The position numbers and the translations under genes were made by a program. Shown piece by piece: positions 17,488 to 25,673 of a stretch of DNA of 64,000 nt. The stretch is from an uncultured Coriobacteriaceae bacterium (GTDB lineage Bacteria > Actinomycetota > Coriobacteriia > Coriobacteriales > Atopobiaceae), in NCBI GenBank assembly GCA_902793195.1, contig CADBCS010000020.1, positions 46,687 to 110,686 on the forward strand, in the 5' to 3' direction. The notes beneath the pieces were generated by a model. It saw only the letters and a program-made list of their open reading frames with translations, had not been told where the DNA came from and searched no databases. Within the stretch, counting starts at the first letter, position 1. Each line of letters starts with the position of its first letter.

Positions 17488-20400
17488 ATGGCGTTCGTAC
17501 ACCTGCACAACCACACGGACTTCTCGATTCTGGACGGGGCCACGCGCGTGGGCGACCTCGTAAAGCGCGCGGTCGACCTGGAGATGCCAGCGGTGGCGCT
17601 CACCGACCATGGCTACATGTTTGGTGTGCCAAACTTCGACCTCGCCTGCAGGAGCTACAACACGTCGCAGGTCGACTTTAAGCAGTGGTCGCACGACGTG
17701 GAGTGCTTCACCAAGGGATGGGACCTCGAGGAGCCCGCCGCCGACGCCGTGGACGCCAAGCCGCATGACCGGGCACATGCGCAATGGGAACGCGACGTGG
17801 CCATTTGGCAGCAGACGGGAGACGTGGAGGCGGTAAAGGCCAACAAGCCCGCGCCGCTCATCAAGCCCATCTTTGGCTGCGAGGCCTACTTCATCACGGA
17901 TGACCAGATCGAGCGCGGTACGCGCCAGCATCGCTACCACCTCATCCTGCTGGCCAAGGACGAGCGCGGCTACGTCAACCTCATGAAGATGATGTCCAAG
18001 GCCGCAAACGAGATGTACTACTACAAGCCGCGCACCACGCTGGACATGCTGCGCGAATACCACGAGGGCATCATCTGCCAGAGCGCCTGCGTCCAGGGCA
18101 TCATCCCGCAAAACATACTGGACAACAACTTTGCCGAGGCCGAGCGCTGGGCGCGCACGTTCCAGGACATCTTTGGCGAGGACTTCTACATCGAGATACA
18201 GGATCACGGGCTCACCTTCCGAAACGGCTACGACGACCGCAGGCTCAGCGAGCAGCTGGTCGCGCTGGCGCACAAGCTGGGCATCAAGGTGGTGGCCACC
18301 AACGACATCCACTACCTCGTGCGCGAGGACGCGCCCGTGCAGGACACGCTGTCCTGCATCGGCACCAACGCCAAGGTGGACCAGGTGGACCGCAAGCGCA
18401 TGCAGGGCTCGGAGTTCTACATGAAGACCGAGGAGGAGATGCGCCAGATCTTCTCGTGGTGTCCCGAGGCATGCGACAACACGCTGGAGATCGCGACCAA
18501 GTGCAACCACGAGCTGGACTGGTCGTCCATGTTCCTGCCCAAGTTCCCCGGCCTCGAGGAGGGGGAGACCTCCGAGGAGCGCTTTCGCAAGGAGTGTGAG
18601 GCCGGCCTGGCCATTCGCTACGGCGACGACTGGGACGGGCGGCAGATCAACGGCGTGGACATCCGCGAGCGCTTTGAGTACGAGTACCAGGTCATATGCA
18701 CCAAGGGCTTTGCGGACTACTTCCTCATTGTGCAGGAGTACGTGCGTTGGGCCAAGCAGCACGGCATTGGCGTGGGGCCCGGACGCGGATCGGCCGCTGG
18801 TGCCATCGTGGCGTACGCCATGGACATCACCACCTTCGACCCGCTGGAGAACGGCCTCATGTTCGAGAGGTTCCTCTCGGTCGAGCGCTCCGAGATGCCC
18901 GATATCGACATGGACTTCGACGATGAGCGGAGGCTGGAGGTAATCCAGCACGTCCGCGAACTGTACGGCGCCGACCGCGTGAGCCACGTTATTACCTACT
19001 CCACCATCAAGGCGAAGAACGCCATCAACGACGCGGCACGCGTGCTGGACTTTCCGGTGTACAAGGCCCAGCGCCTGTCCAAGATGGTCTCGAGCAGCCC
19101 CTCGGCCAAGCTCAAGTTCACGCTCAACAAGACGGAGGGCAAGGAGGACCTGTACAGCCAGGACTTCGTGGACGCCTACCGAAACGACCAGGAGGACCGC
19201 CGCATCATTGACGCGGCCCTCTCCATCGAGGGCCTCACGCGTGGCGAGGGCGTGCACGCCTGCGCCGTGCTCATTACGCCCACGCCGGTGAACGACCACG
19301 TGCCCACCAAGCTCGACACCAAGGGCGGGGTCGAGATCACCCAGTACGAGGGGCACTCCGTCGCGGACATGGGCCTGCTCAAGATGGACTTTTTGGGTCT
19401 GCGCACCCTTACCGTAATCACCAAGGCGCTGCGCAACATCCTCGCGAACCATGGCACGGCGGCCGACGCCGCCTCCGCGCCCGAGGCCGTGCGCTCCACC
19501 CTCAAGCCCAACAGCACGGGCGTGGACATCGACGTGGACAAGATTCCCTTTGGCGACCCGCACATCTTCGAGCTCATGGGTCGCGGCCACACCGCCGGCG
19601 TCTTCCAAATCGAGTCGTCGGGCATGACGGCAACCATCAAAGGCATGCAGCCCCGCGAGTTCAAGCACGTGGTCGCACTCATCGCCCTGTACCGCCCGGG
19701 TCCCTTGGGGGCGGGCATGGTCGCCGACTACATCGACCGCATGAACGGCCGCAAGGAGGTTGCGTTCTACGACAACCGACTGGCCGACATCCTCTCCGAG
19801 ACCTATGGCACCATGGTCTACCAGGAGCAGGTCATGCAGATCTCCATGAAGATGTGCGGCTTCTCGGCCGGCTAGAGCGACTCGCGCATTCGCAAGCCGG
19901 TGGCAAAGAAGAAGATCAAGCTCCTTACCAGCACGGTGTTCCACTGGGAGGACGGCAGCGACGAGACCACCTACGACCACTGGATGAACGGTGCGACGGC
20001 CTGGCTCAAGGCATACTATCCCCGCGAGTACATGGCCTCGGTACTCACGAGCTACATGGGCAAGACCGAGAAGATCGTGCACTACCTCAGCGCCTGCCGG
20101 CACGAGGGGATCGAGATACTTCCTCCCGACATCAACGAGAGCGGAAAGGACTTTACGGCCGTGCCCGAGGGCATACGCTTTGGCTTCGCCGGCATCCGAG
20201 GAGTGGGCGAGGGCGTGGGCGAGGCGATCCTGGCCGAGCGAAAGAAGGGTGGCCCGTTTAAGAACCTCCACGACTTCGTGGACCGCGTGGACACCAGCAC
20301 CGCGAACCGGCGCGTGGTGGAGGCGCTCATCAAGAGCGGAGCCTTCGACGCCACGGGCTACACGCGCCGCCAGCTCATGTTCTTTGTGGACAAGAACAAC

Positions 20401-21261
20401 CCCACCAACATCCTGGATGCGGCGGCAAAGAGGCAGCGCGACCGTGCCTCGGGCCAGGTGTCGCTGTTCGACATGTTCGCCGACGTGGAGGGATCGGGCT
20501 TCGACCAGGACGTGCCGGAGCCGGACGGCGTGGAGTGGGACCGCAGCATGAAGCTCGCCTTCGAGAAGGAGGTGCTGGGCCGCTACGTGAGCGACCATCC
20601 CCTGGGGCCGTACGAGTACGCCCTCTCGCAGGCGCGCGACTTCCAGATATCGGACCTGGAGGCAACGGACGAGGTGGTGGACGCACGAACCGGCTCGACC
20701 ACGTCGCGCCCCCGCGTCGAGGACGGCAAGAGCATACGCCTGGCCGGGATGCTCTCGTCGGTAGCCAAGAAGTCGACCAAAACGGGCAAGTCCATGGCCA
20801 TCATCACGATCGAGGACATGGAGGGCGAGGTCTCGTGCGTGGTGTTCCCCAACCTCTACGAAGAGTGCGCGGCCACGCTCGCGGGCAACGTGAACGACCA
20901 GACGGGGGAGTCGGAGGGAGACATCTTTGTGCAGGTCACCGGCAAGCTGGAGCGTAGCGACCGCGGCATCCAGATCATCTGCTCCAAGGTCTCGTCGCTC
21001 GAGCTATCCGACCGCACCAACAAGCCCAAGATCGTTGAGGTCACGCTTCCCTCCCACAAGCTGAGTCGCGGCCGCATGGAGAAGCTCGGGTCGGTGTTCT
21101 CGCGCTATGCCGGCCTGGACAGCGTGGAGATACTGGTGCGTTCCGGCACGGGCCATACCATGCGCATGACACTGCCCGCACGCATCGACGCGCACAACCA
21201 GATCATGCTGCAACAGGTCCGCGACATCCTGGGCCGCGAGGGCAGCATCGCCCTGGTGTAG
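17488..21261 (+). pseudogene. dnaE: DNA polymerase III alpha subunit, interrupted by an amber codon and an internal deletion
   Basis: DnaE is the replicative polymerase subunit. The N-terminus has the PHP domain (HLHNHTDFSILDGA, about residues 5-18) and a Coriobacteria-style insertion near 55-110. The catalytic palm carries MPDIDMDFDDER (about residue 469). TAG at 19873-19875 (codon 796) then interrupts the conserved FSAG-E-SD segment, so Glu GAG appears to have become TAG. The same frame continues without a break to 21261 (461 more residues: HhH, OB-fold and tail). About 40 codons further on, WMNGA runs directly into TAWLKAYYP: the segment normally holding the near-universal FNKSHxxAY motif is absent, an in-frame gap of about 40 residues. 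Two lesions argue for a real pseudogene or a misassembled copy. GAGAGGGG precedes ATG 17488. Confidence 0.88.
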
Positions 21262-21352
21262 CGCAACTCGCCCGTCGGGGACGGTCCCTTCCGGATTAGT
21301 CCAGCGGGGACCGTCCCCGACGGGCGAGTATGCCGCTACAGGTTGAGCTTGA
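21221..21352. repeat. Direct repeat, left copy, flanking the brnTA cassette
   Basis: This copy holds the last 13 codons of dnaE, the palindromic terminator, and the sequence CCGCTACAGGTTGAGCTT, which is the end of the PAP2 gene in the right copy. It matches 21726-21852 almost base for base, except in the terminator loop. Confidence 0.9.
21266..21329. terminator. Palindromic terminator after dnaE (family P1)
   Basis: The arms ACTCGCCCGTCGGGGACGGT and ACCGTCCCCGACGGGCGAGT pair perfectly for 20 bp and more, with an imperfect centre (CCCTTCCGGATTAGTCCAGCGGGG). It belongs to a dispersed family seen also at 21771, 34585 and 55001. Confidence 0.75.
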
Positions 21353-21356
21353 ATCC

Positions 21357-21560
21357 TCAGACGAAGGCAATCCTCTTGCCCTCCGAGACACACTGCGAGA
21401 GGTAAAGGTTGATGAGTCGTTGGTAGGGTATGCCGGACTCGGCGGCTTGGCGCTTGAAATAGCGGATGACGTCGTCGTCAAGGTTCATCGTTACCTGGCT
21501 GTGCGGCTTCCTGACATAGGGGTTCTCGACCGAGCCGCTGAAGTCATACTCACTGCGCAT
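21357..21560 (-). CDS. brnA: BrnA-type antitoxin
   Basis: A 67-residue protein that ends in a ribbon-helix-helix/BrnA-like module: VTMNLDDDVIRYFKRQAAES, then GIPYQRLINLYL. BrnA binds the BrnT RNase toxin and represses the shared promoter. The ATG overlaps the 3' end of the brnT remnant by 11 bases, the usual toxin-first order of brnTA operons. The gene is intact. It sits in a roughly 370-bp unique segment bounded by direct repeats, which points to acquisition as a cassette. Confidence 0.82.
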   Translation of the reverse strand: MRSEYDFSGSVENPYVRKPHSQVTMNLDDDVIRYFKRQAAESGIPYQRLINLYLSQCVSEGKRIAFV

Positions 21561-21661
21561 TTACGTACCTCCAATACTGTGCGGACTCCCTCTTGGTCGC
21601 CCTCCTCGCCGATATGATGCGGATCACCTCGCCGCCGTGTTGGGTCCCACTCGAACCTCAC
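21550..21661 (-). pseudogene. brnT: BrnT-type toxin remnant with internal deletion
   Basis: The start is clear: GGGGAGG, seven bases, then GTG with VRFEWDP, the canonical BrnT N-terminus. Only about eight codons later the coding sense jumps to the C-terminal BrnT motif VIRIISARRATKRESAQYW, which lies in the +1 frame relative to the start and ends at TGA 21550, overlapping brnA. BrnT is normally about 90 residues, so about 50 residues of the core are missing and the join is out of frame. The toxin should therefore be inactive while the antitoxin persists. Confidence 0.8.
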
Positions 21662-21692
21662 GCACTCACCTCCCCAATGTACATATTCTATA

Positions 21693-21698
21693 ATTATA
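21693..21698 (-). promoter_or_regulatory. -10 element of the brnTA operon
   Basis: TATAAT on the minus strand about 30 bases before the brnT GTG, inside an AT-rich patch (CATATAATTATAGAATATG) containing small inverted repeats that could be the BrnA operator. Confidence 0.5.
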
Positions 21699-21725
21699 TG
21701 GTAAGTATATCGGACGGAAGGCTAT

Positions 21726-21852
21726 GCGACATCCTGGGCCGCGAGGGCAGCATCGCCCTGGTGTAGCGCAACTCGCCCGTCGGGGACGGTCCCTTCCGGA
21801 CTGCGGGGGCGGTCCCCGACGGGCGAGTTTGCCGCTACAGGTTGAGCTTGGT
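21726..21852. repeat. Direct repeat, right copy, flanking the brnTA cassette
   Basis: Matches 21221-21352: a truncated dnaE 3' end (ending GCCCTGGTGTAG), the palindromic terminator and the last codons of the PAP2 gene. The dnaE piece here is a non-functional duplicate. The terminator loop differs (GGACTGCGGGGGCGG), so the two copies have diverged slightly. Confidence 0.9.
21771..21828. terminator. Palindromic terminator, second copy (family P1)
   Basis: ACTCGCCCGTCGGGGAC pairs with GTCCCCGACGGGCGAGT, followed by TT. It lies just past the 3' end of the minus-strand PAP2 gene and within the right direct repeat. Confidence 0.7.
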
Positions 21853-22782
21853 GAACACCAGTGGCGCGAGGTAGAGCGCCGCGACGCCCGTGAGGGAGTT
21901 CTTGAGAAACTCGAACCAGCGGGCGTCGGCGATGAGGGCCGAGGCGAGGCGCGGTGCCAGATGCAGCCCGCCCACGACGACGAGACCCACCAGCAGACGC
22001 AAGGCCATGCGCTTCCAGCCGGCCTCATGGGGCCGCACCTCAAAGCGGAGGAACCGTCGCTCCAGATACCAGCCGACGATGGCGCCCGCAAAGATGCCAA
22101 TCGACTTGAAGCAGTCGATCTGCATGAGATAGGGGTCAACCACCAGAGTGCCTGCGGTGTCGTAGTCTGTGGGGTATGTCCGCAGCGTGACGTAGGCAAT
22201 AAAGGCGACCGTGCCAACGACCGACGCCACGAGCACAACCGAGTCCCGTCCGTCCCGCCGCTCGACCCACGCGATCAGCTTGTCCACGAACGCAATTACG
22301 AGCACGCTCTCCACCAGGGCCACCAGCACGTCCTGCGGCGTATGCACGCCCAGATAGTTGCGAGAGAACGCCATGAGCAGCACCCACAGGATGGTCGCCA
22401 CCAACAGGATGGGCCGACGCCTGCGATAGTACCATCCCGTGGCACCCACCACGTTCGCGGTCATCTGCGTGTGCCCGCTGGGAAACGAGTATCCCGTCGC
22501 GTCGGGCAGCGCCGCCTGTGACGGGCGCACGCTCGCGTCGCGAACCCACGGCCGGTAGCAGCACACGGTGTTCTTTACGAGCTGGTTGACGACCGACCCC
22601 ATGGTGGCGCCAAGGATGACAAGGGTGCCGGTGCGCTTGTCGAGACACCAGTACAGGAGTGCCGGGACGAGGAACAGGATGCTGCTGCCCCCAACCTGCG
22701 ACACGAGCAGGAAGAACTGGTTCACAAGCTCGGGGGCGATTTCGCGCAGCCCTTGCAGCCATAGCAGGAAGCCAATGTCCAT
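21835..22782 (-). CDS. PAP2-family membrane phosphatase
   Basis: A 315-residue integral membrane protein with the three phosphatidate-phosphatase motifs: KNTVCCYRP (about residue 72), PSGHTQ (about 102) and SRNYLGVHTPQDV (about 145), which include the conserved Lys/Arg, His and Arg-His residues. It probably dephosphorylates a lipid phosphate such as undecaprenyl pyrophosphate or phosphatidate at the outer face. Eight or so membrane segments surround the motifs, and the region after residue 180 is an extra hydrophobic half. ATG 22782 follows a GGGGGTG. The last codons lie within the right copy of the direct repeat that flanks brnTA. Confidence 0.88.
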   Translation of the reverse strand: MDIGFLLWLQGLREIAPELVNQFFLLVSQVGGSSILFLVPALLYWCLDKRTGTLVILGATMGSVVNQLVKNTVCCYRPWVRDASVRPSQAALPDATGYSFPSGHTQMTANVVGATGWYYRRRRPILLVATILWVLLMAFSRNYLGVHTPQDVLVALVESVLVIAFVDKLIAWVERRDGRDSVVLVASVVGTVAFIAYVTLRTYPTDYDTAGTLVVDPYLMQIDCFKSIGIFAGAIVGWYLERRFLRFEVRPHEAGWKRMALRLLVGLVVVGGLHLAPRLASALIADARWFEFLKNSLTGVAALYLAPLVFTKLNL

Positions 22783-22815
22783 GGTCACACCCCCAGTATG
22801 AGATTCCGCAAGCCG

Positions 22816-25404
22816 CTAGCCCACCATGGCCGGCTGTGGGCTTACGAGCAGGGCGATGGAGTCCTCGTGTCTTGCGATGAACTCCACCGTCACCATGCTG
22901 TGGCCCACGTCCACGACCTTGCGTGCCCAGCTATAGGTGCCATCCCGCTCGTCTCGTTGGTGATTCATCGCGGCGAGCCAGTCCCTGAGGTCTCGGCTTT
23001 GGTTGAGCTGCCGATGGGCGTCCCACAGGTCCGCAAAGCCCCGCTGCTGGAGACTGCGCAGGTATGCGTCGTTGGTCGTGAAGTAGCGGAAGTGATTGCC
23101 GTTCCACTCAACGATGGCAAAAGGCGCGTCCGCGGCAGTCGACGAGGTTGGCCGATTGGGCGAGATGCCCTCCGCAGGGCGCTGCGAGAGCAGGTTGACG
23201 CGACCCACCTTGTCCAGGAAGCAGCGCTCCGCCTCGTCCTCCACTCCCGCGAACTCGCCGAGCTCCATCTCGTCGATGGGGACGGGACGCGAGAACAGGA
23301 AGCCCTGGATCATCTCGCAGCCTATGCTGCGCAGGAACCGGAACTGCTCGTCGCTCTCCACGCCCTCGGCGAGCGTGCGCACGCCGAGGCGCTTGGCCAT
23401 GTCCACGATGGAGCGGATGATCTTCTTTGAGTTGCGGTTCTCCTCGAAGCCACGCAAAAACGCCATGTCGATCTTGAGCACGTCGAACTGATAGTCCTTG
23501 AGTACGTTGAGCGAGCTGTACCCGCTGCCAAAGTCGTCCATCCAGATCTCGTATCCCGCCTCGCGGAACTTGTCGATCTGGGCGTTAAACCGCTCGCCGG
23601 CCTGTTCGAGCGTCGATTCGGTGATCTCGATGCCAATGAGCGAGCGGGGGATGTCGAACTCTTGGGCACTCGCCTCCACCTCGGCAAAGATGTCGCACAG
23701 TTCGAAGTCGAGCCGCGAGAGGTTGAGCGACAGGGGCACCACGTCGAGGCCCTGGTCCATCATCGAGCGAAGGTCGCTACAGGCGCAGCGCACGATATGC
23801 GTGTCGTGCTTGTGGATGAGGTGATGCCGCTCCAGCGTGGGGATGACCTCTCCGGGCGAGATGATGCCGTAGGTGGGGTCTACCCAGCGCGAGAGCACCT
23901 CGACCGCGCATGCCTTGCCGGTGAACGAACGTACGATCACCTGATAGTAGGGTCGGATGCTTCCCTGCGCTATGGCGACGTCGAGGGACTTTACCAGATG
24001 GTCGCGCAGGGTCACCTCGTGCTTGAGCTTGTTGTCGAACAGGCGGACGCTCGCGTTGTAGGCTCCCTTGATGCTGTCGCAGGCGATCTTGGCCCGCTCC
24101 ATGGCAAGAAGGGCGCTCAGACGGTCGTTGACGATGCGGCAGATGCCCGCCTTGAGCGCGATGGGAGCCCCGCGACGAAGCGTGTCCACCTCTGTACAGA
24201 TGCGCTCGGCACGTGAGCGTGTGTTGCCGCGTGTGGTTGCCACCACAAAGGTGTCCACACCCATGCGCGTGACAAGATCGCCACCAAACTCCCTGCGTAT
24301 GAGGTCGGCCAGACGGACGAGCAACAGATCGCCCTCGGGCAGGCCGTAGGTGCGGTTGAACGCCTTGAAGTTCTCGATGTCCAGGTGCACGATGCTCAGC
24401 GGCTGGCCCCAGGCGTCATATTCGTCCAACCTGCCCTGAAGCTCTGCGCGAAAGGCCGTGGGGACCATCATGCCCGTGAGCGCGTCCACGTCCTGGGCAT
24501 GGGTACCCAGCGAGGGCACGTCTCCCACGGCGTGCTGTGCCTCGGCGCGCTCGTCTGGCGCTGCCACCTCCAGCACAATGCGCCCCTCGGTCGCTGCCGC
24601 GCGCTCAAGGGCGTCTTGGGCCTTCTCCATAAGCTCCAAGATCGTGCCGTCCCGCAACACGGCGCCAATTGCCACGTCGGCCTTGTCCGCACCCAGGACG
24701 AGCGCGAGGGCGTTTTTTACGTTCGCAAGCATTTGCTCGAGCATGGTGCGTAGCCGCGGGTGCGAGATGCTCTCGAAGACAACCACGAAGGTGGCCTGCT
24801 CGTAGCGCACCAGCGTGTCCGTGTTGCGGATGGCGTCGGTGATGGCGTTGGCAATGGCGCACAGCGTTGTGTCGCGGCCCGCCTGCCCGGAGACCTCCAC
24901 ACCCGTCACGCGCAGCATGGCGAGCCTGCTCGCAACAAGGTCCTTAATGCCGTCCTCCAAGTACGCGCGGCCGAGCGCATCGGTCCGGTCGTCGCGATAG
25001 CGGTGATTGGCGTCGTGTTCCATGATGTTGCGCATCTCTTGCGCCTCATCGTCTGTGGGAGGGGCCAGCGTCTCCTCGTTGATCGCCTTGACCAGCTCGA
25101 TGGCGCGCGGCGCACCATCCACCTCCACGTAGCGCGTGGATATATAGAAGGCATCGTCGCCCACGAACTCGAACTTCGAGACCGAGTGCTTGCACGAGAC
25201 CGTGCGCGCGGAGATGCAGTTCTGGCAGCGCCGCCCCTTGTTGAGGATGTCGTAGCATCGGTGGGGAAGGTCCAGCTCGCCCTCGCTCCCCAGCGTGCTG
25301 CCCTCCATGTGGTTGGGGTCCACCACGCGCACCACGTCGTAGACGGGTTCCAGCACGCGCATGGTGCGCTCCAGCTCCTCCCGAGTCATTGCCACTTGAG
25401 CCAT
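22816..25404 (-). CDS. Cyclic-di-GMP signalling protein: sensor domain, two degenerate GGDEF domains, EAL
   Basis: An 862-residue cytoplasmic protein. The N-terminal 120 residues resemble a PAS-like sensor with a cysteine cluster (HRCYDILNKGRRCQNC) that could bind metal or sense redox state. Two GGDEF-like regions follow (about 150-300 and 310-460). In the second the signature is MGVDTF instead of GGDEF, so cyclase activity is unlikely. The EAL domain (about 480-725) keeps EVLSRW, EITEST, DDFGSGYSSL, KID and EGVES, so phosphodiesterase activity is plausible. The last 120 residues form another PAS-like region. ATG 25404 has GGGGGGTGG upstream. It is transcribed divergently from pilB, suggesting control of pilus function. 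Confidence 0.87.
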   Translation of the reverse strand: MAQVAMTREELERTMRVLEPVYDVVRVVDPNHMEGSTLGSEGELDLPHRCYDILNKGRRCQNCISARTVSCKHSVSKFEFVGDDAFYISTRYVEVDGAPRAIELVKAINEETLAPPTDDEAQEMRNIMEHDANHRYRDDRTDALGRAYLEDGIKDLVASRLAMLRVTGVEVSGQAGRDTTLCAIANAITDAIRNTDTLVRYEQATFVVVFESISHPRLRTMLEQMLANVKNALALVLGADKADVAIGAVLRDGTILELMEKAQDALERAAATEGRIVLEVAAPDERAEAQHAVGDVPSLGTHAQDVDALTGMMVPTAFRAELQGRLDEYDAWGQPLSIVHLDIENFKAFNRTYGLPEGDLLLVRLADLIRREFGGDLVTRMGVDTFVVATTRGNTRSRAERICTEVDTLRRGAPIALKAGICRIVNDRLSALLAMERAKIACDSIKGAYNASVRLFDNKLKHEVTLRDHLVKSLDVAIAQGSIRPYYQVIVRSFTGKACAVEVLSRWVDPTYGIISPGEVIPTLERHHLIHKHDTHIVRCACSDLRSMMDQGLDVVPLSLNLSRLDFELCDIFAEVEASAQEFDIPRSLIGIEITESTLEQAGERFNAQIDKFREAGYEIWMDDFGSGYSSLNVLKDYQFDVLKIDMAFLRGFEENRNSKKIIRSIVDMAKRLGVRTLAEGVESDEQFRFLRSIGCEMIQGFLFSRPVPIDEMELGEFAGVEDEAERCFLDKVGRVNLLSQRPAEGISPNRPTSSTAADAPFAIVEWNGNHFRYFTTNDAYLRSLQQRGFADLWDAHRQLNQSRDLRDWLAAMNHQRDERDGTYSWARKVVDVGHSMVTVEFIARHEDSIALLVSPQPAMVG

Positions 25405-25416
25405 GTGACCACCCCC

Positions 25417-25434
25417 CACATAGTTGTAACATAT
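25417..25434 (-). promoter_or_regulatory. Extended -10 promoter of the GGDEF/EAL gene
   Basis: On the minus strand ATATGTTACAACTATGTG contains TG-T-TACAAC, an extended -10. A nearly identical 18-mer (ATTTGTTATAACTATGTG) lies upstream of the acidic-protein gene at 33517-33534. Confidence 0.45.
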
Positions 25435-25673
25435 ATTTATGCAGATGACACGAGTCATACAAAGGTGTAGTACCAACGGGGTGGGGTGTCGCCAATGGGC
25501 GCCCAGCAGATTCCCGAGACCGCATCTATTGCGATAGAGAATATCCCCGACGTGGCAAAAAGCAGACGCGAACGGCGCCGCTCCACCCACGTTCGCCGGG
25601 TTAGCGCACACACCTCGCGCTTCGTAGTAACATGTACTTCGTATGCACGGATTTCGCGACGGGAGTGCCCCTC

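Noticed and set aside
19873..19875. Amber codon in dnaE read as pyrrolysine or another recoded residue
   Set aside because: The position is a conserved glutamate in DnaE, one base from GAG. No recoding structure is seen, and the nearby missing segment also argues for decay or assembly error.
17443..20598. 1051-residue minus-strand frame opposite dnaE
   Set aside because: It is a shadow of a high-GC gene: Val/His/Leu-rich, no domains, and its reading frame mirrors dnaE codon positions.
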